NCBI GenBank assembly: GCA_029260165.1
Contig: JAJDDT010000064.1
Coordinates: 1 to 64,000, forward strand
Length of the DNA stretch: 64,000 nt
Source of the DNA: Phycisphaerae bacterium
Lineage (GTDB): Bacteria; Planctomycetota; Phycisphaerae; UBA1845
Direction of reading: 5' to 3'
Translations under genes and position numbers: made by a program
Part shown: positions 18,911 to 27,637 of the stretch, one piece after another
How the letters are laid out: each line of letters opens with the position of its first letter
Numbering within the stretch: position 1 is the stretch's first letter
The notes under the pieces: model-generated
Seen by the model: the letters and a program-made list of their open reading frames with translations, nothing else
Databases searched by the model: none
What the model was told of the DNA's origin: nothing

Positions 18911-20278
18911 GTGGTGACGGGAGCGTCGGGGTTGATCGGGAAAGCCAACGGACACACATGCGTGGTCGGTTTGGGTTGGGGCGACGAGGGCAAGGGGAAA
19001 ATCGTCGATCTGCTCTGTCCGGGGTTTGATGTCGTCGTCCGATTCAATGGTGGGGCGAATGCGGGACACACCGTCTGCATCAACGGGAAATCGTTCGCGG
19101 TTCATCTCCTGCCAAGCGGGGTTTTCCATCCCGAAAAACTATCGGTGATCGGTCCGGGGGTGGTCGTCGATCCTGTTTCCCTTCTGAATGAAATCGACAC
19201 GTTGGCATCGCAGGGTGTGACGGTCGGTGAGAATCTGAAAGTATCCGACCGGGCGCATGTCGTCATGGATTATCACAAGATTGAGGATCAGCTCAGTGAG
19301 GCAGCGGCTGGCGGTGGAAGGATTGGAACGACGTCGCGCGGGATCGGTCCCTGCTATGCGGACAAGGTTCGCCGGAGCTGGGGGATTCGCGTTGGTGAGT
19401 TGCGGAACATGTCGAAGCTGGGCAAGCGTGTCGAGGAAATCGTCGCAAAAAAGAAAGCGATGTTTGCGGCGCTGTACGGTGAGGACGGTGGGCTTGATGC
19501 GTCGGCGTTGATGCGGGAGTTGGGTGGTGCGGCGGAGCGATTGACTCCGTTTGTCGCGGAAACAACGTCACGGCTGCATGATCGAATTGATGATGGCGAA
19601 ACCATCCTGTTTGAAGGGGCCAACGGATCCCTGCTGGACGTGGACCATGGCACCTATCCCTTTGTGACAAGCAGCAACACGACGGCCAACGGGATCGGGA
19701 ATGGTTCGGGAATCCCCGCCCGTGCGGTGCAGCATGTGATAGGTATCTGCAAAGCCTATGCGACGCGTGTCGGAAGCGGTCCGTTCGTGACGGAGCTGAC
19801 GGGCGCGACGGGAGATGCGATTCGAGAGGCGGGGAAGGAATTCGGAACGACCACGGGGCGTCCGCGACGATGTGGGTGGTTTGACGCGGTGGGGACGCGG
19901 TACACGGTTCGTCTTGGTGGGGTCACGGAGGTGGCGATGATGCATCTGGACACGCTGTCGGGTTTTGAGGAGGTGGGCGTGTGCACGGGGTATCGACTTG
20001 ATGGGAACGTGACCCAAACGATGCCCGCAGATGTGGCGGACCTGGAACGTGTGGAGCCTGTGATCGAAAGACTGTCGGGATGGGTTGAGGATTTGTCCGG
20101 TGTCGATCGGCGGGAGGATTTGCCGGAAACTGCTCGCGCCTATTTGACGCGCATCGAAGCGTTGATCGGCGTGCCGATCACGATTGTGAGCGTCGGGCCG
20201 GATCGGATGCAGACGATGATTTCGTCGGGTAGCCATGCAATCGGCCAGGTGTTGACCACTGCGGCGGAGCGAGCCTGA
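18911..20278 (+). CDS. purA: Adenylosuccinate synthase
   Basis: 455 residues, normal length. First step from IMP to AMP: GTP-dependent ligation of aspartate to IMP. P-loop-like GLGWGDEGKGKIVDLL, NGGANAGHTV, GTTSRGIGPCYADK, EGANGSLLDVDHGTYPFVTS and GTTTGRPRRCGWFDA are all present. GTG start at 18911 adds about a dozen residues before the conserved core; 18771-18910 has no other gene. Its TGA overlaps the ATG of uppS (TGATG), so translation is coupled. Together with guaB/guaA the window holds both branches from IMP. Confidence 0.97.
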   Translation: MVTGASGLIGKANGHTCVVGLGWGDEGKGKIVDLLCPGFDVVVRFNGGANAGHTVCINGKSFAVHLLPSGVFHPEKLSVIGPGVVVDPVSLLNEIDTLASQGVTVGENLKVSDRAHVVMDYHKIEDQLSEAAAGGGRIGTTSRGIGPCYADKVRRSWGIRVGELRNMSKLGKRVEEIVAKKKAMFAALYGEDGGLDASALMRELGGAAERLTPFVAETTSRLHDRIDDGETILFEGANGSLLDVDHGTYPFVTSSNTTANGIGNGSGIPARAVQHVIGICKAYATRVGSGPFVTELTGATGDAIREAGKEFGTTTGRPRRCGWFDAVGTRYTVRLGGVTEVAMMHLDTLSGFEEVGVCTGYRLDGNVTQTMPADVADLERVEPVIERLSGWVEDLSGVDRREDLPETARAYLTRIEALIGVPITIVSVGPDRMQTMISSGSHAIGQVLTTAAERA

Positions 20279-21054
20279 TGGACCCGAATTCGCCTGACAC
20301 ACGGGAGGCGTTGGGTCTGTCGCCCGAGCAGTTACCCCGGCACATCGCCATCATCATGGATGGCAATGGTCGCTGGGCGAGACAGCAGGACCTGCCGCGG
20401 ATTTGTGGACATGCTGAAGGGGCGAAGGCGGTTCGGGCGGTTGTGACACATTGCGCCAGACTGGGGATCGAAGCGCTCACGTTGTACAGTTTCAGTGTGG
20501 AGAACTGGAAGCGCCCCAAGGCGGAGATCGATTTCCTGATGGAGCTTTACGGCGAGTATCTCGTGGCGGAGCGCGGTGAAATCACAGAGAACAATGTTCG
20601 GCTGGTCCATGTCGGGCGTCGAGAGGGATTGCCTGACAACGTTCTTCGGGAGATGGACACGACGATCGAGTTGAGTCGGGAGAACACGGGCCTGACGCTG
20701 TGTTTGGCCTTGAACTACGGGTCTCGCGACGAGATTGTCGAGGCGGTTCGCGGTATCGCAGCCGACGTACGCGACGGCAGGCTCAACACATCGGACATTG
20801 ACGCGGACCTGATTTCAGATTCGCTTTGGACCGCAGGGATCATCGATCCGGATTTGCTGATTCGCACCGCCAACGAGCGGCGGATCAGTAATTTTCTGCT
20901 GTGGCAGATCAGCTATGCGGAGCTGTATATCACGGACGTGCTTTGGCCTGACTTTTCGGTCGATGTGCTGAACGACGCCATCAGGGATTTCGCCCGTCGC
21001 GAACGAAGGTTCGGTGATATTTCGCCGACATCCAACATTCCCACGGGTTCCTGA
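20278..21054 (+). CDS. uppS: Undecaprenyl diphosphate synthase (cis-prenyltransferase)
   Basis: 258 residues, typical. Makes the C55 lipid carrier for cell-wall and surface-polymer synthesis. Conserved regions HIAIIMDGNGRWARQQDLPR with the catalytic Asp, CGHAEGAKAVR, LTLYSFSVENWKRP, and DLLIRTANERRISNFLLWQ with SYAELYITDVLWPDF. The usual 'RTGGE.R.SNF' reads RTANERRISNF, a mild departure. Shares one base with the purA stop codon. An expected cdsA neighbour is absent. Confidence 0.95.
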   Translation: MDPNSPDTREALGLSPEQLPRHIAIIMDGNGRWARQQDLPRICGHAEGAKAVRAVVTHCARLGIEALTLYSFSVENWKRPKAEIDFLMELYGEYLVAERGEITENNVRLVHVGRREGLPDNVLREMDTTIELSRENTGLTLCLALNYGSRDEIVEAVRGIAADVRDGRLNTSDIDADLISDSLWTAGIIDPDLLIRTANERRISNFLLWQISYAELYITDVLWPDFSVDVLNDAIRDFARRERRFGDISPTSNIPTGS

Positions 21055-21208
21055 CTATCCCGGCGGGGCGACACCGATCCCTTCGACGCCATCCTGCAAC
21101 CGGGCTGCCCGCGACGCTGGTCCGGATTCCGATTCAAACTGATTTCCCGGTTTTGTGGTAACCGATGTATGGCTGATGCGTCTAAACAGGCGGTAACCGG
21201 AGCGGTTA

Positions 21209-21775
21209 ATGGGTGATTCGGAATCACAATTGGTGAAACGGGCGGCGAGGCGCGATCGGGCGGCGTTCGAGGTGCTGTATCGACGGCATGTCGATCGGGT
21301 GTGGCGATATGCGTGGTTTCGGACGCGGTCGCGTGAGGCTGCGTCCGATATTACGCAGGACACGTTCGTGCGGGTGGCGAAGGCGATCGGAACGTTTCGG
21401 GGTGACAGTTCGTTTTCGACGTGGGTATTGGCGATCGCGCGGTCGGTGGCGGTGGATCATGCACGGAAGGTGTCTCGCGAGCGGGCGATGCGGGAGTCGG
21501 AGGGGCGGTTGAAGTTTGTGGCAGCTGAGGAGGTGAAGGCGGCGGATGGGCATGATGCGTTGCGGTCAGCCATTCAGATGTTGCCGGCGGCGATGCGGGA
21601 TGTGGTGGTGTTGTGTGAGTTGTCGGGGATGTCGGTTCGGGAGGCGGCTGGTGTGTTGGGTTGGAGTGAGTCGCGGGTGAAGACGACGGCGTTTCGGGCG
21701 CGAAGGAAATTGCGCGAGCGGTTGGGGAAAGACAGAGAGGGGGATGAGTTGAGTGATGACGTTGTTGATGTTTGA
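21209..21775 (+). CDS. ECF-type RNA polymerase sigma factor
   Basis: 188 residues. Region 2 (RDRAAFEVLYRRHVDRVWRY, ASDITQDTFVRVAKAI, FSTWVLAIARSVAVDH) and region 4 (LPAAMRDVVVLCELSGMSVR, EAAGVLGWSESRVKTTAFRA) are complete. It directs core polymerase to a stress or envelope regulon. The anti-sigma-like gene starts 57 bp downstream. Start ATG 21209; TTG/GTG alternatives are not evident. A perfect hairpin sits in the spacer between the two genes. Confidence 0.93.
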   Translation: MGDSESQLVKRAARRDRAAFEVLYRRHVDRVWRYAWFRTRSREAASDITQDTFVRVAKAIGTFRGDSSFSTWVLAIARSVAVDHARKVSRERAMRESEGRLKFVAAEEVKAADGHDALRSAIQMLPAAMRDVVVLCELSGMSVREAAGVLGWSESRVKTTAFRARRKLRERLGKDREGDELSDDVVDV

Positions 21776-21784
21776 AATCGAGAA

Positions 21785-21804
21785 CCCACGTCTGAAGACG
21801 TGGG
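21785..21804. repeat. Perfect 9-bp palindrome between sigma and anti-sigma genes
   Basis: CCCACGTCT (21785-21793), GA, AGACGTGGG (21796-21804). Located inside the 57-bp spacer of a likely operon, it could tune the ratio of the two proteins as an mRNA hairpin. A related-looking palindrome of the same size (CCCATGGCT/AGCCGTGGG) is at 28246-28265, suggesting a second dispersed repeat type lacking GTAG. Confidence 0.6.
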
Positions 21805-21832
21805 GCACCCATGTGAATTGGGACGGTGTGTG

Positions 21833-24670
21833 ATGAAGTGTGACATTGCCAGGGACATGATGGACGAGCGGTTGCAACTCCTCGCGGAAGGGGCGGAGGG
21901 TGATCGGGATTGGTCTGCGCTCGATTTGCACCTGGCGGACTGTGATGCCTGTGCGTCGGACTGGGCGGAGTTGTTGGGTGTGCGTAATGGTTTGAGCGAT
22001 TTGGCGGGCGATGGTCCGACAACGGAGGAGGTTGACGCGATGCTGGCTGTGGTTGAGACGCGGGCGTTTGGGCGATCGGGTGCTGGTTTGTTGGGTATGT
22101 TTGACTGTTGGGGGAAGGTGATACAGAGCACGCCGGTGCGGGCGCTGTTGGCGACGGCTGCGGTGGTGGTGTTTTCGGTTGGGGTGACGACGCTGATGGA
22201 CGCCAGGAAAGCGTCACGAGGGTCGTTGGGATCGTCGGTGGAATATTTGGGTGTGGGTTCGACGATAGATTCGGCCAAGGTCGTTCTTGGTGAGCGTTTC
22301 ATGTCGCCTTCGTCTGGGGATTCCATTGATAATCAGCGGCTTGCAGGCTTTGAAGTCGCCGACAAGTTCAGCGGCGTTGAGCCAGGATCCGAGATTGGGG
22401 TCACGTCAACAACGCGGGGGACGTACCTTGCCCAATCGGCGTTGAGCGCTGGGGCGGCGAGTGTGGCGGCGTCTCCACAATACGAAAACACTGAATTCAA
22501 CAAATCACAGCCGAGACGGGAGGCCTACCGCGTTTTTGATTCGCATTCGCCAGTCCAATCAGTAATTGAGGCTGGTGAGCGACGACAGAAATTTGGGTCG
22601 ATGACGAGGGGCCGCACCGAGGCGGAAGCCCACGAGGTTCTGATTCCGCGGTATACGACCGCGAACGAGCTAGGTGAGGATTTGGACAGATTCGCTAGCG
22701 AAAACAATCGTAGACGAAGAAAAGGAAAACGCTATTTTCAGTTGCCATCCGAAGCTTCGGGCGGGCAAGAAAATGTTCAGTCGATTTTCGGGCAAAGCGA
22801 AATTGGTCGCACGGAAGAACGCAAGGCGAAAACCTCTGCGAATTACAGTATTGCTCCGTCTTCTGAACAGGTGTTTGAGGCTTCCGGCAATTTGACGCTC
22901 GTAGAAGAATTGGAAAGGGTTGGCGCGGGCAAGAGCTACTATCGCGATAGACCAACAGATGACGAGAACGGCCTCAATAAGCAATCGTCGGTTCAGCATG
23001 ATGCAGGGGGTGATGAACAGACAACAGTGACGCAACCCGCGCCGGTTGTGCGTAAAACGAAGGTGATCAAGACCGGTGAGCTTGGGCTTGAGGTTGAATC
23101 TTATGTCGAGGCGTCTCGGCGGGTTGAATCGATCGTTGACGAGCATGGCGGGTTTGTGGCGGATGCGACGACGGCTGAGCAGGCGGGTGGAGCGATGGTG
23201 GGGACGATGGTTGTTCGCGTGGACCCGGAGCGGTTTGAGGGGCTGTTTGCGGCGCTCAAGTCGATCGGACGTGTTGGGCATGAGCATGTGAAGGCTGCGG
23301 ATGTGACGGCGGATTGGGTTGATCTGGAGGCACGGATCAAGGGGTTGTTGATCACGGAGAATCGTTTGCAGGAGTTGGTGCAGAACAAGTCGATTATCGA
23401 CAAGGTATCTGCCCTGTTGGAGGTGGAGCGGGAGCTGACGCGGGTGCGGTCGAGTGTGGAGCAGTTGCAGGGGCAGTTGCGGGTGATGGCTGACCGGGTC
23501 GGGTTTTCGACGATGACGGTGCGGTTGAGTGAGGCTGACCGGACGGTGCCGCGTGCGTCGTTCTGGATTGAGGTGGGCGATGTGCAGGAATCGTTGCCGG
23601 CGTTGAATGGGTTGGTGGAGCGGTTGGGGGCGAAGCTGACGTCTACGGAAACGACGAAGCGCGATGACGGGACGTTCAAGGCGGACAATTCGCTGGTGGT
23701 GTCGCTTGCGAAGTTCGGGGAGGTGTTGTCGGCCGTCGATTCGCTGGGGCGAGTGAAGCACAGAATTGTGAAGGACTGGGAGTCGGCGGATGCGGGGGCG
23801 ACTTGGGCGGACGAGGTTCGTTGTAACGTGGGAATCATCATGCACGAGCGGTCGTATCAGTTGCCGGCGGGGACGGTGCAGGTGGAGGTGTCGACGCTGG
23901 AGGATGGGATGGCTGCGTTGGATGCGGTGCTGGAGGCGGTGGGCGGTGCGATTGCGAACAACACGTCGCGGCGGAACAGTGATGGCAGCGTGTCGGCTGA
24001 TTTGAAATTGAGCGTGTCGGCGGGGCGGTTTGCGGCGTTGGTGGATCGGTTGGGGTCGATCGGGCGGACGTTGAACAAGACGGTGGCTGGCGAGGCGGGT
24101 GAGATTACGGGTGGGGCGTCGCTGGTGCCTTGCGAGTTGTCGCTGACGCTGAGCGAGCCTGTGCGTGAGGTTCCCAGCGGGAACATGGTGGTCGAGGTTG
24201 GGGATTTTTCGACGGCGACGGATCGGTTGAGCCAGTTGGTGGATGCGGACAGGTTGCAGGTGTTGGGTTCGTCGAGCACGCAGCGGAACGATGGAACGTG
24301 GGCGGGATATTTTCGGATTGGGGTGGCCACCAGCGACATGGAGGATGTGGTTTCTGCTGTTGAGAAGTTGGGGCGGGTGACGTCGCGGCAGGTGATTGGT
24401 TTGGGGTTGGGGACGTTGTCGCGGATGGACAAGGATGCGTTGGGGGTGATCGAGTTGACGCTGACGGAGCCTGCGGCGATGCGTCCGTCGCCGGATCGTG
24501 CGAGCGGGCCCATCCGCAAGGCGTTTTCGGATGGATTGGCCGGGTTGTATTCATCGCTGGCGTTGATCGTGCGTGCGGTGATCACGGCTGGTCCCTGGTT
24601 GGTGATGGCGATGGCGTTGCTGTTTGTGGTGTCGCGGGCGAGGCGACGAGTGAAAGATGGTACTGGATAG
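21833..24670 (+). CDS. Anti-sigma-like membrane protein with DUF4349 repeat array
   Basis: 945 residues from ATG 21833. Residues about 1-50 form a zinc-finger anti-sigma domain (LDLHLADCDACASDWAELLG, HxxxCxxC). One transmembrane segment follows at about 105-125 (ALLATAAVVVFSVGVTTLMD), then ~270 residues of low-complexity linker. From about residue 405 comes a canonical DUF4349 domain (KVIKTGELGLEVESYVEASR, WVDLEARIKGLLITENRLQE, coiled coil LLEVERELTRVRSSVEQLQG). Three further ~100-residue segments (starting WIEVGDVQESLPALN, VQVEVSTLEDGMAALDAV, MVVEVGDFSTATDRL) repeat the strand-helix-'RNDGT'-strand pattern without the coiled coil. A second transmembrane segment (WLVMAMALLFVV) and a basic tail close the protein. 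Likely holds the neighbouring ECF sigma factor at the membrane and senses something outside. Confidence 0.82.
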   Translation: MKCDIARDMMDERLQLLAEGAEGDRDWSALDLHLADCDACASDWAELLGVRNGLSDLAGDGPTTEEVDAMLAVVETRAFGRSGAGLLGMFDCWGKVIQSTPVRALLATAAVVVFSVGVTTLMDARKASRGSLGSSVEYLGVGSTIDSAKVVLGERFMSPSSGDSIDNQRLAGFEVADKFSGVEPGSEIGVTSTTRGTYLAQSALSAGAASVAASPQYENTEFNKSQPRREAYRVFDSHSPVQSVIEAGERRQKFGSMTRGRTEAEAHEVLIPRYTTANELGEDLDRFASENNRRRRKGKRYFQLPSEASGGQENVQSIFGQSEIGRTEERKAKTSANYSIAPSSEQVFEASGNLTLVEELERVGAGKSYYRDRPTDDENGLNKQSSVQHDAGGDEQTTVTQPAPVVRKTKVIKTGELGLEVESYVEASRRVESIVDEHGGFVADATTAEQAGGAMVGTMVVRVDPERFEGLFAALKSIGRVGHEHVKAADVTADWVDLEARIKGLLITENRLQELVQNKSIIDKVSALLEVERELTRVRSSVEQLQGQLRVMADRVGFSTMTVRLSEADRTVPRASFWIEVGDVQESLPALNGLVERLGAKLTSTETTKRDDGTFKADNSLVVSLAKFGEVLSAVDSLGRVKHRIVKDWESADAGATWADEVRCNVGIIMHERSYQLPAGTVQVEVSTLEDGMAALDAVLEAVGGAIANNTSRRNSDGSVSADLKLSVSAGRFAALVDRLGSIGRTLNKTVAGEAGEITGGASLVPCELSLTLSEPVREVPSGNMVVEVGDFSTATDRLSQLVDADRLQVLGSSSTQRNDGTWAGYFRIGVATSDMEDVVSAVEKLGRVTSRQVIGLGLGTLSRMDKDALGVIELTLTEPAAMRPSPDRASGPIRKAFSDGLAGLYSSLALIVRAVITAGPWLVMAMALLFVVSRARRRVKDGTG

Positions 24671-24776
24671 AACAGGCGCAAAGTCCGCCTGAGTCCGATT
24701 GCTACAACTACTGGATACTGCACGCGTGAGTAGCCCAGCATCTCGACAAACTGATGGCCGTTGGGCACCGCGCAGA

Positions 24777-25460
24777 TCATGTCCCCACACCTGGCCCGTC
24801 ACCACCATGTGCTTCATGCTTGAATGGAATCGATGTCGACAGGATGAGCTTCTGAATGATCATGCTCAGCAGACGATTGATTCTTCCCAAGTACCGCCCG
24901 ACCTCTCGAATGGTCTCTCGGGATTTATCCGGATCAAATGGAAAATCAAATAGCTCGTGAGAATATATCTGTGATACGAGTGGGTATCGAGTTCCACGAA
25001 AAGCACCGTTAGTGTTGGTCGATACCGCGTCGATCGATTCTCCCTTATCGAGCATTTTATTCATCCGGTCGATTGACTTCCTAATGTATTTGTCGTCACG
25101 GTGAGCGAAGCACTTGTCGCGGATGCGGTACAAGATTTTCATCGTGCTGGATGGATTACTCTTTTCAATCTCCTCATCCCACATTTCAGCAATTTCCTTG
25201 TCAGCCTCAAATACCTTTGGCGAGATTATGTGCTTGTTTTTCTTTATCTCGCAGATGGCTTCGGCAGCCCACCCTGCTCCTGTGACAACCGCAATTATTC
25301 GGTCTGCGTTGTCCTCCGGTGATTCACCCTTCGGAGAATCGATCCATCGGGTGGCTGCCCGTGACGAATCGACGAACATCATGAGCTTAAAAAGCAGCCG
25401 TACCTCAGGAGTGTTTGGAATCTGTTTGCCCGCATCGATAATTATCTTCTTGCAATCCAT
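24777..25460 (-). CDS. Hypothetical protein with HEPN-like RDKCFAH motif
   Basis: 227 residues, mostly helical, no signal peptide. The segment ILYRIRDKCFAHRDDKYIRK (about residues 107-126) resembles the R-x4-6-H active-site motif of HEPN-type proteins such as AbiU2-like and related abortive-infection families, but the match is by eye only. The gene is clearly more AT-rich than its neighbours and uses different codons (ATA/AAA/TAT), a sign of horizontal acquisition. It is convergent with the anti-sigma gene. No paired nucleotidyltransferase gene is next to it. Confidence 0.55.
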   Translation of the reverse strand: MDCKKIIIDAGKQIPNTPEVRLLFKLMMFVDSSRAATRWIDSPKGESPEDNADRIIAVVTGAGWAAEAICEIKKNKHIISPKVFEADKEIAEMWDEEIEKSNPSSTMKILYRIRDKCFAHRDDKYIRKSIDRMNKMLDKGESIDAVSTNTNGAFRGTRYPLVSQIYSHELFDFPFDPDKSRETIREVGRYLGRINRLLSMIIQKLILSTSIPFKHEAHGGDGPGVGT

Positions 25461-25667
25461 CTCTCAAGAATATTCTTGAATACGAACCACCTGTCAAGGT
25501 CAAACTGTGGTCTGGTGGCGTAGCCAAGAGGGCGGGCGTTGGTCGTTTCCCAAGTACGTCAAGGCCAAGATCGAATCGCCGCATTTGGGGCCGCAGGTGT
25601 ACTTCGTGCCAGCGATATGGGCGTAGTGCGAGTGCTGCCGGCGGGGGCAGGGTTAGGGCGATTTGGG

Positions 25668-26912
25668 TTACGGGGCGCCGATTCTTGCGACGCCTCTTGA
25701 GGATCGCAACGTCAATCGCTTGTTGATGGTGATGGTTTCGTTGTAGTTGGCTGATCGGACGTTGATGATGTCGCCGGGGGAGGCTGCGTTGACGGCGGCG
25801 GTGAAATTGTTGAATTGGGGGACAGACGCGCAGGCGGGGATCACACCGATGAAATTTCGATCGACAAACCGCGTTCTGCCGTTGGTGATGGTGGGCCAGA
25901 GGCAGTTGGCTCGGTCAGCCAGGCGATCGAGCTGGTCATCGGTGAGGCGATGTCGGCAAACGACGGGGACGGGATCGCCGCAGCCGAAATCGAGCGTGTC
26001 CAGCGGGCAGTCGAGGTCAAGCGGGTAGCCCGAGTCGTTGTCGGCGTGGTAGGACATGATGTTGAAGGCGTTGTCGAGGACGCGTTCCTTGTTGGCACAT
26101 CCGAGTTGATCGTACATCAAACTGAATTGAGCCATGGCGATTTCGTCGACGGTGTCCACGCATGGGGCATCGGGAAGCGTGTCGTCGAGGCAGTCGTCAC
26201 CGAAGGTGATTGGGTTGGTTCCGCAATCGTCGTTGCCGTCGCCGCACCAACTCGGGCAGCCGTGGACGTGGCAGATGCCCATCGAGTGGCCTAACTCGTG
26301 AAACGGTCGGAGCATGCCACCTCGGTGGCGTTGGCCCATGAGGACGACCGGGACGAGGTCGGGGTCCTGGCCATCAACGGAGTCCGCCAGAAGCGTACTA
26401 CTAAATCCGCTGTTGCAGCGATCGATGATATAGATGTTGTGGGCGTCGGGATCGTACGCGAAATCATCCGGATTTGCTCGAGCCTCGGTCTGAATCGTCG
26501 CCCTTGTACCCGGTCCGACCGGGGCTCTGGACCATTCGGTGACTTCCGAGCAGTCACCGCCGTTGCAATCGTCATCCGATTCACAGGTGCGGCCAAATCG
26601 GTCGCCGCTCTGACACGCAAGAAAACCGGGTGGTGGCAGAGGGGGCGGGTCCAGATTGATGACGTCAACAACACGGAATTGATATCCTCTGCCGTGGCGC
26701 GCGAGAATCGCGTTGGCATAGTCAAAGCGGTCCTGGATTTCTGACGGTGTGTTGGTGGCGGAGCAGTTCGGGTCAAGCCCCGGTGGTGTGCCATCGTTGA
26801 GGTGCACCAGTTTGACGGAAACGCGCAATTCGAGCTGTGCGTGGGCGACCTGGGCTGCCGACAGGGTGACAAACGCCCATGCCGTAACGAAACACGTCTT
26901 GCGAAATTTCAT
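25668..26912 (-). CDS. Exported metzincin-type zinc metalloprotease
   Basis: 414 residues with signal peptide (FVTAWAFVTLSAAQVAHAQ). The zinc site is HELGHSMGICH (residues 205-215), an exact HExxHxxGxxH, and a Met-turn-like NIMSYHADN follows, as in pappalysin/M43-type metzincins. Several Cys pairs (CESDDDCNGGDC, CSWCGDGNDDC-like) suggest disulfides. The C-terminal 45 residues (FTAAVNAASPGDIINVRSAN, ETITINKRLTLRSS) look like the first rungs of a right-handed beta-helix that then stops abruptly, so the protein may be truncated. Single gene. Confidence 0.8.
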   Translation of the reverse strand: MKFRKTCFVTAWAFVTLSAAQVAHAQLELRVSVKLVHLNDGTPPGLDPNCSATNTPSEIQDRFDYANAILARHGRGYQFRVVDVINLDPPPLPPPGFLACQSGDRFGRTCESDDDCNGGDCSEVTEWSRAPVGPGTRATIQTEARANPDDFAYDPDAHNIYIIDRCNSGFSSTLLADSVDGQDPDLVPVVLMGQRHRGGMLRPFHELGHSMGICHVHGCPSWCGDGNDDCGTNPITFGDDCLDDTLPDAPCVDTVDEIAMAQFSLMYDQLGCANKERVLDNAFNIMSYHADNDSGYPLDLDCPLDTLDFGCGDPVPVVCRHRLTDDQLDRLADRANCLWPTITNGRTRFVDRNFIGVIPACASVPQFNNFTAAVNAASPGDIINVRSANYNETITINKRLTLRSSRGVARIGAP

Positions 26913-27075
26913 TCTGACGCTCCATGGGTGGGCAAAACACTGTGCCCGATTGAGTAAGGCTTGGGCGACGAGAAATGGCGCGCGAAAATGAAAATCTCCG
27001 GAAAATTATTATCTATCCGTGGTATTCGTCAGGTTGGTTGGCGTCATTTGGGGGCGACGCGGAGGGTTGGTCGAT

Positions 27076-27618
27076 TTATGGCTGATGCTGCCACTTGTGC
27101 ACCATGCGGCGAACGGACTGGTCGGTGGACAGTTTCAAAGCCTGGTCGGGCGTGCACCATTTCAATTCGTGAGATTCGTCGCTGATTTGGTAACCCGTGT
27201 CCGTGTTGGCCTGGAGAAGGAAGCGGATGTCGTGGTGTTCGTGGGTGGGGGTGTTGTTGTGGTCGGGGATTCGGTGGACGTCGAGGTCGAAGATGGTCGT
27301 CGACATTGGAATGATTCCCTCGAGTCCTGATTCCTCCTGGGCTTCTCGAATCGCGACCCGGAGGACGTCGGGATCACCGTCGGCGTGCCCACCGAGTTGA
27401 AGCCACATGTCGAGTTTCTTGTGATGCGTGAGCAAAACGCGGTCACCCGTACGGTTGATAAGCCATGCGGAACCCGTGATGTGGCCCACGATGAGGTCTC
27501 GCTCGAAACAGTCGGTGTGTGCGTTGACGAATGACGCGATGCGGTCACGTTGTGTGGCATCCCTTTTGTCGCGGGGTTGGTAGGCCGTGAGTTTTTCGAG
27601 AATGTCGCGGCGGTGCAT
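27076..27618 (-). CDS. Nudix hydrolase
   Basis: 180 residues from ATG 27618 (MHRRDILEKLTAYQ). The Nudix box is GGHADGDPDVLRVAIREAQE followed by ESGLEG; the REAQEESG part has all catalytic glutamates, while the usual Glu after G-x5 is Asp. HITGSAWLINRTGDRVLLTH precedes it as in NUDIX proteins acting on nucleotides. Substrate unknown. Ends 20 bp downstream of the marR stop in the same orientation: marR then nudix, probably one transcript under the MarR operator. Confidence 0.88.
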   Translation of the reverse strand: MHRRDILEKLTAYQPRDKRDATQRDRIASFVNAHTDCFERDLIVGHITGSAWLINRTGDRVLLTHHKKLDMWLQLGGHADGDPDVLRVAIREAQEESGLEGIIPMSTTIFDLDVHRIPDHNNTPTHEHHDIRFLLQANTDTGYQISDESHELKWCTPDQALKLSTDQSVRRMVHKWQHQP

Positions 27619-27637
27619 TGATCTACCTGTTTGCTGA

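Noticed and set aside
22670-23845. 391-codon minus-strand open frame inside the anti-sigma gene
   Set aside because: Low-complexity Arg/His/Leu text antisense to a protein with clear domains; no start signal.
24690-24780. Minus-strand start MICAVPNGHQFVEMLGYSRV running into the anti-sigma gene
   Set aside because: The reading becomes Ser/Asn/Thr-rich shadow sequence once it overlaps the real gene; at best a short remnant in the intergenic part.
25505-25620. tRNA-like text (GGCGTAGCCAAG) and a short coding-like stretch reading FPKYVKAKIESPHLGPQVYF
   Set aside because: No cloverleaf can be drawn beyond the D-arm resemblance, and the ~25-codon stretch has no start or family match; possibly a gene remnant but unsupported.
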